Below, in pieces: positions 1-6,103 of a stretch of 6,552 bases of DNA. The notes beneath the pieces are model-generated. The model did not search any database and was not told where the DNA came from. It saw nothing but the letters and a program-made list of their open reading frames with translations. The translations under genes and the position numbers were made by a program. Each line of letters begins with the position of its first letter. The stretch's first letter is position 1. Origin of the DNA: Comamonadaceae bacterium (lineage in GTDB: Bacteria > Pseudomonadota > Gammaproteobacteria > Burkholderiales > Burkholderiaceae_C). Location of the stretch: NCBI GenBank assembly GCA_027490555.1, contig JAIXXW010000076.1:1-6552 (forward strand), written 5' to 3'.

Positions 1-731
1 TCCGGACGGTAGGCACCGCGCAGCAGCTGCATGTAGCTGGCCCATTGGCCCTTGCTGACCAGGGTGCTGCCAAAGCGCTGCACCGGCATGTTGGTGAGCG
101 CAAAGAGGTGGTTGAAACGGATGCCGAAATGCGCCAGCAGCTCGCGCTTGTAATCGGCCTGCAGTGCGACCTGGGACGGCGGCAGGGACGGCCCCTGGGG
201 GTTGTAGACCAGGTTCAGCACCAGCTCGGGCCGCGACGCTTGCCCATAGCCCAGGGCATTGAGCTGGCGCAGCCCCGCGATGCTGCGCTCGAACACGCCA
301 TCGCCGCGCTGACGGTCGACGTTGGCCGGGGAGTAGCACGGCAGGGAAGCGGTGACCTCCACCTGCTGCTCGGCCAGAAATTCTGCCAATCCTTCTTGAC
401 CCGGTTCGCTCAGGATGGTCAGGTTGCAACGGTCGATGACGCGCACCCCCAAAGCCCGTGCACGCAGCACCAGCGAGCGAAAACCGCTGTGCAGCTCGGG
501 CGCGCCTCCGGTCAAATCGAGCGTCTGGATGTTTTGCCGGGCCAACACCGCCAGCACCTTCTCGATGGTGTCCGCATCCATCATTTCGGTGCGGTTCGGG
601 CCTGCCGCCACATGGCAATGCAGGCAGCTCTGGTTGCATTTGTAGCCCAGATTGACCTGCAAGGTCTCCAGCGACTTGCGGCGGATCGCGGGGAAATCGC
701 TGGCCTTCAAAAGCGGCAAGGTGGCGTGCAT
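1..731 (-). CDS. arsS: ArsS-type radical SAM protein, 3' end outside the window
   Basis: Leftward gene running off the left edge; 243 codons are visible. The start at 731 is chosen because an AGGAG lies 10 bases upstream and the protein begins shortly before the radical SAM core. Residues 32-39 read CNQSCLHC, the CxxxCxxC motif that binds the 4Fe-4S cluster, all three Cys being TGC codons. GGAPE at 75-79 matches the SAM-contacting GGxPE motif. A later SLPCYSPANVD stretch and the spacing of these motifs fit the family named arsenosugar biosynthesis radical SAM (seleno)protein ArsS, whose members have a radical SAM domain followed by a Cys-rich C-terminal domain; most of that second domain is off the window. 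ArsS is proposed to act in arsenosugar formation by adenosyl transfer chemistry. Some family members contain selenocysteine, which makes the divergent selD neighbour notable. The radical SAM call is very secure; the ArsS subfamily call is strong; the substrate in this organism is unknown. Confidence 0.85.
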   Translation of the reverse strand, partial: MHATLPLLKASDFPAIRRKSLETLQVNLGYKCNQSCLHCHVAAGPNRTEMMDADTIEKVLAVLARQNIQTLDLTGGAPELHSGFRSLVLRARALGVRVIDRCNLTILSEPGQEGLAEFLAEQQVEVTASLPCYSPANVDRQRGDGVFERSIAGLRQLNALGYGQASRPELVLNLVYNPQGPSLPPSQVALQADYKRELLAHFGIRFNHLFALTNMPVQRFGSTLVSKGQWASYMQLLRGAYRP

Positions 732-741
732 GGGCGGGCTG

Positions 742-746
742 CTCCT
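742..746 (-). promoter_or_regulatory. Ribosome binding site of the ArsS-type gene
   Basis: On the minus strand this reads AGGAG, a good Shine-Dalgarno match, with 10 bases before the ATG at 731. The spacing is slightly long but no better start is visible nearby. It decides the start chosen for the radical SAM gene. Confidence 0.6.
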
Positions 747-839
747 GAACAGGTGGGGTTCGGCTCCAAGGCCACTACATTACCTCAGATCAAAAAGTAC
801 ACACAAGGGCAGGCCCAACTGGTGGCACACTCCAGTCCT

Positions 840-858
840 GGCTGCAAGCCTGGCAGCC
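840..858. repeat. Short inverted repeat upstream of the selD fusion
   Basis: GGCTGC (840-845) and GCAGCC (853-858) are a perfect six-base inverted repeat around a seven-base loop, ending 40 bases before the selD start. It could form a small hairpin in the selD leader or be an operator half-site pair. Such short GC-rich repeats arise often by chance in DNA of this composition, so no function is claimed. Confidence 0.25.
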
Positions 859-898
859 CGGCACCGCTGGATGCCAGTCAACCCTGGACGCTTGGAGT

Positions 899-3274
899 AT
901 GCAATCTGCCCCTCAACCCGTGCTGCGCGACCTGGTGCTGATCGGTGGCGGTCACAGCCATGTGGGCGTGCTGCGCATGTTCGCCATGCGGCCCGAGCCA
1001 GGCGTGCGCATCACCCTGATCTGCACCGACACCGACACCCCTTACTCGGGCATGCTGCCGGGGTACATCTCCGGACACTACAGTTTTGACGAGGTGCACA
1101 TCGACCTGGCCCGGCTGTGCGCCTTTGCCGGTGCGCGCTTTTACCGCGATGCGGTGACGGGCATCGACCGGCAAAACCGGCGCGTGCTGTGTGCCCACCG
1201 GCCCCCGGTGACTTACGACCTGCTGTCCATCAACACCGGCTCCACACCTCAGGTGCAGAGCATCGTGGGGGCGCAAGCACTGTCCACCCCGGTCAAACCG
1301 ATCGCGCAATTCAACCAGCGCTGGCAGGCCTTGCTGGACAAGGCGCGCCAATGGACAACGCACCGGGGGCGCATGACCATCGCGGTGGTGGGCGGCGGCG
1401 CCGGTGGCGTGGAACTGGTGTTGTCGATGCAGTACCGGCTGCGCCACGAACTCAAGGCGCATGGGCGCAACCCCGAAGACCTGGCCTTTGTGCTCCTGAC
1501 CTCGGGCGACAGCATCTTGCCCACCCACAACGAGGGCGTGCGCGAACGCTTTGCCCGGGTGTTGCAAGCGCGCAATGTCGAGGTGCACACCCATGCCGAA
1601 GTGGTGCAAGTCTCGCCCGGTTGCCTGCACACCCGCGATGGCCGCACCTTCGACGCCGACGAGAGCCTGTGGGTCACCCAAGCTGGCGGGCCTGCCTGGC
1701 TGCACAGCACCGGGCTGGCCCTGGACGAGCAAGGCTTCGTCCTGGTCCATCCCCAGTTGCAAAGCCTGAATGACCCCTTGGTGTTTGCTGCCGGCGATGT
1801 GGCCTCCTTCGTGGAACGCCCGCTAGAAAAAGCCGGGGTTTTTGCCGTGCGCATGGCCAAGCCCCTGGCGGCCAATTTGCGGCGCAGTTTGCGCGGACAA
1901 AAGCTGCTGGCCTACACGCCGCAACGGCATTGGCTGGCCTTGATTTCCACCGGCAACCGCTACGCCGTGGGTTCACGCGGGCCGCTGGGCTTTGGGGGCG
2001 ATTGGGTGTGGCGCTGGAAAGACCGGATCGACCGCCGCTTCATGCGCCGCTTCAACGCATTGCCCGCCATGCACAGCGCCGGTCACCCGTCTCCTGTGGC
2101 CCATGTGCGCCTGGCCATGAACACCCTGGGGCAAATGCTCAAAGACATCCGCGCCCAGGGCAAGGCACCCACCACACGTCTGAGCTTGACGGCCGACGAG
2201 TCGCTGCAGGCCCTGTCGGCCGTGGCCATGCGCTGCGGGGGCTGCGGCGCCAAAGTGGGCCCCCACATTTTGTCCCGGGCCTTGGCCAATCTGCAGCCCA
2301 TGGCGGGCAGCGATGTGCTGATCGGGCTGAATGCGCCAGACGATGCGGCCGTGGTGCGGGTGCCCCCGGGCAAGGCCCTGGTGCAGACCGTGGATTTTTT
2401 CCGGGCCTTCATCGACGACCCCTATCTGTTTGGCCAAATCGCCGCCCAACACGCCCTGGGCGATATTTTTGCCATGGGGGCCGAGGCGCAAACCGCCACG
2501 GCCGTGGTCACCGTCCCGCCCGGCCTGGAGAGCAAGGTCGAGGACCTGCTCACCCAAATGATGGGCGGTGCCGTGGCCGTACTCAGCGCGGCAGGCTGCG
2601 CCCTGGTAGGCGGGCACAGCGGCGAGGGCGCCGAGCTGGCCCTGGGCTTTGCCATCAACGGCCTGATCGACGAGGACATGGCCGGCCTGATGCGCAAGGG
2701 CGGCATGCAGCCGGGCGATGCCTTGCTGCTGACCAAGCCCATCGGCACCGGCACCTTGTTGGCCGCGCACGCCCGCCATGCGGCCAAGGGCCGCTGGATC
2801 GATGCGGCACTGCAGTCCATGCTGCAGTCCAACCAGGCAGGCGCACACATCCTGCGCGCCCATGGCGCCACCGCCTGCACCGACCTGACCGGCTTTGGTC
2901 TGCTGGGCCACCTGGTGGAGATGACGCGGGCCTCGGGCGTGGACGCCGAGCTGCACATCAACACCCTGCCCCTGCTGGACGGCGCAGCGGACTGCGCCAA
3001 AGCGGGCATCGTCAGCTCTTTGCAGCCGGCCAATGCGCGTCTGCGCAGCGCCCTGCGCAACGCCCATGACTTCGCAGACGACCCGCGTTACCCCTTGCTG
3101 TTTGACCCGCAAACCGCCGGTGGCCTGCTGGCCACGGTGCCCGCAGGCCAGGCGCTGGCCTGTGTGCAGGCCCTGCAGGCTGCGGGCTATGCCCACACCG
3201 CCATCATCGGCCGCATCGGCGCGCAAGGCGAGGCCATCGAGCCGGTGCTGCTGAAAACCGGACATGGGCTCTGA
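899..3274 (+). CDS. selD: FAD/NAD(P) oxidoreductase-selenide, water dikinase fusion
   Basis: A 791-residue cytosolic fusion. SelD makes selenophosphate from selenide and ATP, the selenium donor for selenocysteine, tRNA 2-selenouridine and selenometabolites. Residues about 10-370 are an NDH-2-like pyridine nucleotide-disulphide oxidoreductase of the kind known as an N-terminal partner of SelD: an FAD-binding GGGHSH near residue 17, a second dinucleotide fold VVGGGAGGVE at 163-172, and the FAD-contacting AAGD at 297-300. A linker leads to the SelD domain at about 440-791. There, CGGCGAK (446-452) supplies the catalytic pair Cys449 and Lys452, matching E. coli Cys17 and Lys20. Metal and ATP residues are kept: DDAAV (481-485), TVDFF (497-501), GDIFAMG (521-527), GGHS (571-574), TDLTGFG (661-667). 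The active-site residue is an ordinary TGC cysteine, not selenocysteine. The N-terminal half is thought, not proven, to supply reduced selenium. The ATG at 899 has GGAG only one base away, an awkward spacing, but no better in-frame start was found. It is first in a probable operon, two bases before the next gene. Confidence 0.95.
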   Translation: MQSAPQPVLRDLVLIGGGHSHVGVLRMFAMRPEPGVRITLICTDTDTPYSGMLPGYISGHYSFDEVHIDLARLCAFAGARFYRDAVTGIDRQNRRVLCAHRPPVTYDLLSINTGSTPQVQSIVGAQALSTPVKPIAQFNQRWQALLDKARQWTTHRGRMTIAVVGGGAGGVELVLSMQYRLRHELKAHGRNPEDLAFVLLTSGDSILPTHNEGVRERFARVLQARNVEVHTHAEVVQVSPGCLHTRDGRTFDADESLWVTQAGGPAWLHSTGLALDEQGFVLVHPQLQSLNDPLVFAAGDVASFVERPLEKAGVFAVRMAKPLAANLRRSLRGQKLLAYTPQRHWLALISTGNRYAVGSRGPLGFGGDWVWRWKDRIDRRFMRRFNALPAMHSAGHPSPVAHVRLAMNTLGQMLKDIRAQGKAPTTRLSLTADESLQALSAVAMRCGGCGAKVGPHILSRALANLQPMAGSDVLIGLNAPDDAAVVRVPPGKALVQTVDFFRAFIDDPYLFGQIAAQHALGDIFAMGAEAQTATAVVTVPPGLESKVEDLLTQMMGGAVAVLSAAGCALVGGHSGEGAELALGFAINGLIDEDMAGLMRKGGMQPGDALLLTKPIGTGTLLAAHARHAAKGRWIDAALQSMLQSNQAGAHILRAHGATACTDLTGFGLLGHLVEMTRASGVDAELHINTLPLLDGAADCAKAGIVSSLQPANARLRSALRNAHDFADDPRYPLLFDPQTAGGLLATVPAGQALACVQALQAAGYAHTAIIGRIGAQGEAIEPVLLKTGHGL

Positions 3275-3276
3275 AC

Positions 3277-4038
3277 ATGACAGCTCACACCCGCCCCCTG
3301 AGCCCCATCCGCGCCCTGGTGTTCGACGCCTACGGCACCTTGTTCGATGTGTATTCGATCGCTGCGCTGGCCGAACAGCTGTACCCGGGCCAGGGTGCCG
3401 CTTTGTCGGTGCTGTGGCGCGACAAGCAAATTGAATACACCCGCCTGATCTCGCTGAGTGACCCCGACCCGCAGGGCAGTCGCCATTACCAATCGTTTTG
3501 GGACCTCACGCGCGCGTCGCTGCGCTATGCGCTGGCACGTTTGGGCCTGCCGCACAGCGCTGCCCACGAAGACGCGTTGATGGCGCAATACGCCCAGCTG
3601 CAGGCCTTCCCGGAAAACCTGGGCGTGTTGCAGACCGTGCGCCAGCACGGCATGGCCACCGCCATTTTGTCCAACGGCAGCCCCGAGATGCTCGCGTCGG
3701 CCGTGCGCAGCGCAGGCATGTCCGAGGTGCTGGACGCGGTGCTGTCGGTGGACAGCGTGCGGCAGTTCAAGACCACGTCCACCAGTTACCAGATGGTGCA
3801 AGACCACTTTGGCTTGGCCCCCGACCAGGTGCTGTTTGTCTCCAGCAATGCCTGGGATGTGCTGGGGGCCACCTGGTTCGGGTTCACCACGCTGTGGGTC
3901 AACCGCCAGGGCCTGCCGCCCGAGGCCTTGGGCCCGGCACCGCACCACACAGGACGCGACTTGACCGCCGTGCTGAAGGTCCTGGGTTGGTCCCATGGCA
4001 CAGACCCGAACGGCCCTCCTAGCGAAGGAACACCATGA
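3277..4038 (+). CDS. Haloacid dehalogenase, type II (L-2-haloacid dehalogenase family)
   Basis: A 253-residue cytosolic HAD-superfamily hydrolase. Known type II enzymes cleave the carbon-halogen bond of L-2-haloacids, giving D-2-hydroxy acids through an Asp-ester intermediate. The catalytic set known from L-DEX is all present and evenly offset: nucleophile Asp17 in FDAYGTL, Thr21, Arg48 in LWRDK, Ser132 and Asn133 in LSNG, Lys165, Tyr171, and Ser189, Asn191 and Asp194 in VSSNAWD. The usual KP after the motif is here Lys165-Thr166, a small deviation. The last 15-20 residues extend past the fold and are Gly/Pro-rich. The start lies two bases after the selD stop with only a weak ribosome site, suggesting translational coupling; the 3' end overlaps the next gene by ATGA. 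Family assignment is strong. The natural substrate is not shown: many such proteins in genomes are annotated this way without proven haloacid activity, and the link to selenium metabolism rests only on position. Confidence 0.92.
   Translation: MTAHTRPLSPIRALVFDAYGTLFDVYSIAALAEQLYPGQGAALSVLWRDKQIEYTRLISLSDPDPQGSRHYQSFWDLTRASLRYALARLGLPHSAAHEDALMAQYAQLQAFPENLGVLQTVRQHGMATAILSNGSPEMLASAVRSAGMSEVLDAVLSVDSVRQFKTTSTSYQMVQDHFGLAPDQVLFVSSNAWDVLGATWFGFTTLWVNRQGLPPEALGPAPHHTGRDLTAVLKVLGWSHGTDPNGPPSEGTP
4025..4029 (+). promoter_or_regulatory. Ribosome binding site of the binding-protein-like gene
   Basis: AAGGA inside the end of the dehalogenase gene, five bases before the ATG at 4035. It supports the ATGA-overlap start for the downstream gene and shows that gene has its own initiation signal besides coupling. 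Confidence 0.6.
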
Positions 4039-4787
4039 ACCCTCCCGCCACCCCGTCTTGGTCTCACTTGATGGCGCCGCACGGCGTTTTGCGCGTGGCC
4101 ATCAACCTGGGCAACCCGGTGCTGGCCGGGCTCGATGCGGCGGGTGAGCCCTGCGGCATTTCGGCGGATCTGGCACGCCGACTGGCCGCGCAGCTGGGCG
4201 TGGACCTGGCATGGCGCCTGTTCCACAAAGCCGACGCATCGGTGCAATGCGTGCGGGCCGACGAGGCGGACATCGGCTTTTTTGCCATCGATCCGCTGCG
4301 TGGCCAGGGGCTGCATTTTTCGCCGCCGTATGTGCAGATCGAAGGCGCCTACATGGTGCGCAGCGACTCACCCCTGCAAACCAACCAAGAGGTCGACCAA
4401 GCAGGCCACCGCGTGACCGTGGGCGCGGGCAGTGCCTACGATTTGTTTTTGACCCGCCACCTCCGGCAGGCATCCATCGTGCGCGCACCGAGCTCGCCGG
4501 CCGTGGTCGACGTGTTCATGGCCCAGCAGCTGGAAGTCGCCGCCGGGGTCAAGCAACAGCTCCAGGCCGATGCCCTGCGCCTGCCCGGGGTGCGCCTGCT
4601 GCCCGGCCGCTTCATGGTGATCCACCAGGCCATGGGCATGCCCGCCGGACGCAGCGCACTGGCGCGCGAACACCTGAATGCGTTTGTGGAAGAGGCCAAG
4701 CGCTCCGGCTGGGTGGCCGAGGCCTTTGTCCGGCATGGGATTGAGGGTGCCGCGGTGGCACCGCCGGGCTATCCCGCAGACGACTGA
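4035..4787 (+). CDS. Solute-binding protein family 3-like protein without signal peptide
   Basis: A 250-residue protein with the fold signature of family 3 bacterial solute-binding proteins, which normally capture polar amino acids in the periplasm for ABC transporters. HGVLRVAIN (16-24) is the first strand, GISADLARRLAAQLGV (41-56) the typical F-D-lxxAia-like helix region, Arg89 in DPLR is placed like the arginine that holds the ligand carboxylate, FSPPY (95-99) matches the FSxPY motif, and VTVGAGSAYDLFL (127-139) matches the V-G-S hinge-side motif. The N-terminus before residue 16 is short and Pro/Ser-rich with no positively charged, hydrophobic or lipobox segment, so export is not expected. 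No permease or ATPase gene is adjacent. It is joined to the dehalogenase by an ATGA overlap, so the two are probably made together. It may be a cytosolic binding or sensing protein, or an enzyme built on this fold, as with cyclohexadienyl dehydratase relatives. The family is fairly sure; the function is unknown. Confidence 0.82.
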   Translation: MNPPATPSWSHLMAPHGVLRVAINLGNPVLAGLDAAGEPCGISADLARRLAAQLGVDLAWRLFHKADASVQCVRADEADIGFFAIDPLRGQGLHFSPPYVQIEGAYMVRSDSPLQTNQEVDQAGHRVTVGAGSAYDLFLTRHLRQASIVRAPSSPAVVDVFMAQQLEVAAGVKQQLQADALRLPGVRLLPGRFMVIHQAMGMPAGRSALAREHLNAFVEEAKRSGWVAEAFVRHGIEGAAVAPPGYPADD

Positions 4788-4812
4788 GGCCAGGCCGGGT
4801 CGGTGCTAAATT
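4784..4812 (+). promoter_or_regulatory. Possible promoter of the carboxymuconolactone decarboxylase-family gene
   Basis: An extended -10-like element TGCTAAATT at 4804-4812 lies 17 bases after CTGAGG (4784-4789), a poor -35 match. It is located 40 bases before the downstream start, in a gap of 65 bases. The -10 box matches the consensus at four of six positions. This would allow the decarboxylase-family gene to be expressed apart from the selD operon, but readthrough from upstream is equally possible. Confidence 0.3.
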
Positions 4813-4852
4813 GCAGGCTCTTTTTCCAAACCCCACACCCGCCCGATCCGCC

Positions 4853-5428
4853 ATGAACACCCCCAAAACCGACCGCCTGCCCGAAATCCCCCGCGAACAG
4901 ATGAGCGATGCGCAACGCGCCGCCGTCGACGAGTTGGTCAGCGGCCCACGGGGCAAACTGTCGGGCCCCTTCGTGCCCCTGATGCGCAGCCCCGAGCTGA
5001 TGCGCCGCTTGCAAAAAGTGGGCGAGTACCTGCGCTACGACAACAGCGTGGGTTTGCACAACTCCGAATTCGCCGTGCTGGTGGTGGCACGCCACTGGTC
5101 ACAGCCCGTGGAATGGCACATCCACAAGCCGATCGCCATGCAAGCGGGCGTGAGCGAAGAAACCTGCAACGCGATCGCCGAAGGCCGCCGCCCGCCGAAC
5201 ATGATGGCACAAGAAACCGTGGTGTACGACTTTTTGCAGGAATTGCTGCACAACCAGTCGGTGAGCGACGTGACCTGGGCGGCTGCGCAAAAAATGTTTG
5301 GCGACCAAGGCGTCATCGACATGACGGCGCACTGCGGCTACTACAGCCTGCTGGCCATGGTGATGAACACCACACGCCGCAGCGTGCCCGACGGTGCAGC
5401 GCCAGGCCTGGTGCCCTTTCCGCATTGA
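4853..5428 (+). CDS. Carboxymuconolactone decarboxylase-family protein
   Basis: A 191-residue, mostly helical cytosolic protein of the CMD/AhpD-like fold. An in-frame TTG at 4811 would add 14 residues, but the ATG at 4853 gives the start typical of these proteins, although without a clear Shine-Dalgarno. The core runs from SEFAVLVVARHW (71-82) to EWHIHKPIAMQAGVS (87-101), matching the CMD pattern in which a helix ending in R-H-W is followed by E-W-x-x-H and then A-x-x-a-G-v-s. The AhpD redox CxxC is absent; the only cysteines are 105 and 161, so peroxidase-type disulphide chemistry is unlikely. Conserved polar candidates are Glu72, His81, Glu87, His89 and His91. Standard PcaC proteins are near 130 residues, and this one is longer and diverged. 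It faces pcaIJ tail to tail, so a role in ring-cleavage product metabolism is conceivable but not shown. It lies 65 bases after the previous gene on the same strand. Confidence 0.85.
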   Translation: MNTPKTDRLPEIPREQMSDAQRAAVDELVSGPRGKLSGPFVPLMRSPELMRRLQKVGEYLRYDNSVGLHNSEFAVLVVARHWSQPVEWHIHKPIAMQAGVSEETCNAIAEGRRPPNMMAQETVVYDFLQELLHNQSVSDVTWAAAQKMFGDQGVIDMTAHCGYYSLLAMVMNTTRRSVPDGAAPGLVPFPH

Positions 5429-5432
5429 GCCT

Positions 5433-5457
5433 GGCCGGGGGGATGCGGCCACCGGCC
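5433..5457. terminator. Possible bidirectional terminator hairpin
   Basis: GGCCGG (5433-5438) and CCGGCC (5452-5457) form a perfect six-base stem with a 13-base loop, exactly between the stop codons of two convergent genes. Flanking CCTG and CAGG could extend the stem with a bulge. There is no T-run on either side, so it is not a textbook intrinsic terminator. Position is the main support. Confidence 0.4.
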
Positions 5458-5458
5458 C

Positions 5459-6103
5459 TCAGGCCGCCTGCAGTGGCAAGCCGATCAGCTCGGCCAAGGC
5501 TTGCACACTCAGGCCCTCCACACAATCGATGACCTGCAGGCCCTGCGGCGTGCACGCCAGCGTGGCCAGATCGGTGTAGACCCGTTTGACGCAGCCAATG
5601 CCGGTCAGGGGGTAGCTGCAATGCTGCACCAGTTTGCTCTGGCCTTGCTTGGTCAGCAGGTCCATCATCACCCAGGTCTGTTTGGCGCCAATGGCCAGGT
5701 CCATGGCCCCACCCACCGCCGGAATCGCATCGGGCTCACCGGTGTGCCAATTGGCCAGATCGCCCGTGGCGCTGACCTGAAACGCCCCCAGCACGCAGAT
5801 GTCCAGGTGCCCGCCGCGCATCATGGCAAAACTGTCGGCGTGGTGAAAAAACGCCCCGCCGGGCAAGAGGGTGACCGGTTGTTTTCCGGCATTGATCAGG
5901 TCGTAATCTTCCAGCCCCTTGGCGGGCGCAGGCCCCATGCCCAGGATGCCGTTTTCGCTGTGCAAAAGCACCTCGCGCGAGGCCGGGATGTGGTTGGCCA
6001 CCAGCGTGGGCTGGCCAATGCCCAGGTTCACGGTGGCGCCTTCGGGAATGTCGCGGGCCACGCGGGCGGCCAGCTCGTCTTTGCTGCGTCGGGTGTAGCT
6101 CAT
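5459..6103 (-). CDS. pcaJ: 3-oxoadipate CoA-transferase subunit B
   Basis: A full-length 214-residue beta subunit of a class I CoA-transferase. With PcaI it moves CoA from succinyl-CoA to 3-oxoadipate, the penultimate step of the beta-ketoadipate pathway for protocatechuate and catechol, before thiolytic cleavage to succinyl-CoA and acetyl-CoA. NLGIGQPT (26-33) is the family's glycine-rich motif; SENG at 49-52 holds the catalytic Glu50, which forms the glutamyl-CoA thioester. GGAFFHHADSFAMMRGGHLD (82-101), GAFQVS (106-111), DLANWH (115-120) and AVGGAMDLAIGA (129-140) agree very closely with PcaJ of Pseudomonas putida as I remember it, more so than with acetoacetate (ScoB) versions. The start overlaps the pcaI stop as ATGA and has GGAGG nine bases upstream. 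A close alternative is CatJ, the same reaction in the catechol branch; sequence alone does not separate these names. Confidence 0.93.
   Translation of the reverse strand: MSYTRRSKDELAARVARDIPEGATVNLGIGQPTLVANHIPASREVLLHSENGILGMGPAPAKGLEDYDLINAGKQPVTLLPGGAFFHHADSFAMMRGGHLDICVLGAFQVSATGDLANWHTGEPDAIPAVGGAMDLAIGAKQTWVMMDLLTKQGQSKLVQHCSYPLTGIGCVKRVYTDLATLACTPQGLQVIDCVEGLSVQALAELIGLPLQAA

Larger units (their letters stand above)
732..898. promoter_or_regulatory. Divergent intergenic region between the ArsS-type gene and selD
   Basis: This is the only sizeable gap in the left half and must contain the start signals of both divergent genes. A relatively AT-rich patch at about 774-806 stands out from the GC-rich surroundings and is the likeliest promoter core. 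On the minus strand a weak pair, TTGTGT (801-806) and TAATGT (777-782) with 18 bases between, could serve the radical SAM gene, but each box matches the sigma-70 consensus at only three of six positions. No convincing rightward promoter or known operator was found by eye. The role as a promoter region is inferred from gene layout rather than from strong motifs. Confidence 0.4.

Noticed and set aside
45..941. Long rightward open frame of 298 codons
   Set aside because: It lies antisense to the radical SAM gene, whose translation has clear family motifs, and crosses the intergenic region into selD. Its product has low-complexity Gln/His/Arg-rich content and no recognisable domain.
878..1762. 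294-codon leftward open frame
   Set aside because: It is antisense to the oxidoreductase domain of the fusion and shows no domain signature; a composition artefact.
2810..2830. Near-tandem CTGCAGTCC repeat
   Set aside because: Two short copies inside the SelD coding region encode an ordinary helix segment; too short to be a functional repeat.
1973..3265. 430-codon leftward open frame
   Set aside because: It is antisense to the SelD domain, which carries unmistakable catalytic motifs. The Gly/His/Gln-rich translation is typical of the complement of high-GC genes.
3272..3274. The selD TGA stop as a possible selenocysteine codon
   Set aside because: The SelD domain is already complete at this point, the next gene starts two bases later in a different frame, and no extension of the fold would be gained by readthrough.
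899..3274. Assigning the SelD fusion to a selenoneine (senABC) cluster
   Set aside because: A SelD homologue occurs in such clusters, but neither senA nor senB is present in the window, and this gene is the oxidoreductase fusion type with other neighbours.
4811..4852. TTG start extending the CMD-family protein by 14 residues
   Set aside because: The added residues show no similarity to the family, no ribosome site precedes the TTG, and the ATG at 4853 gives the expected N-terminus. The segment overlaps the candidate -10 element.
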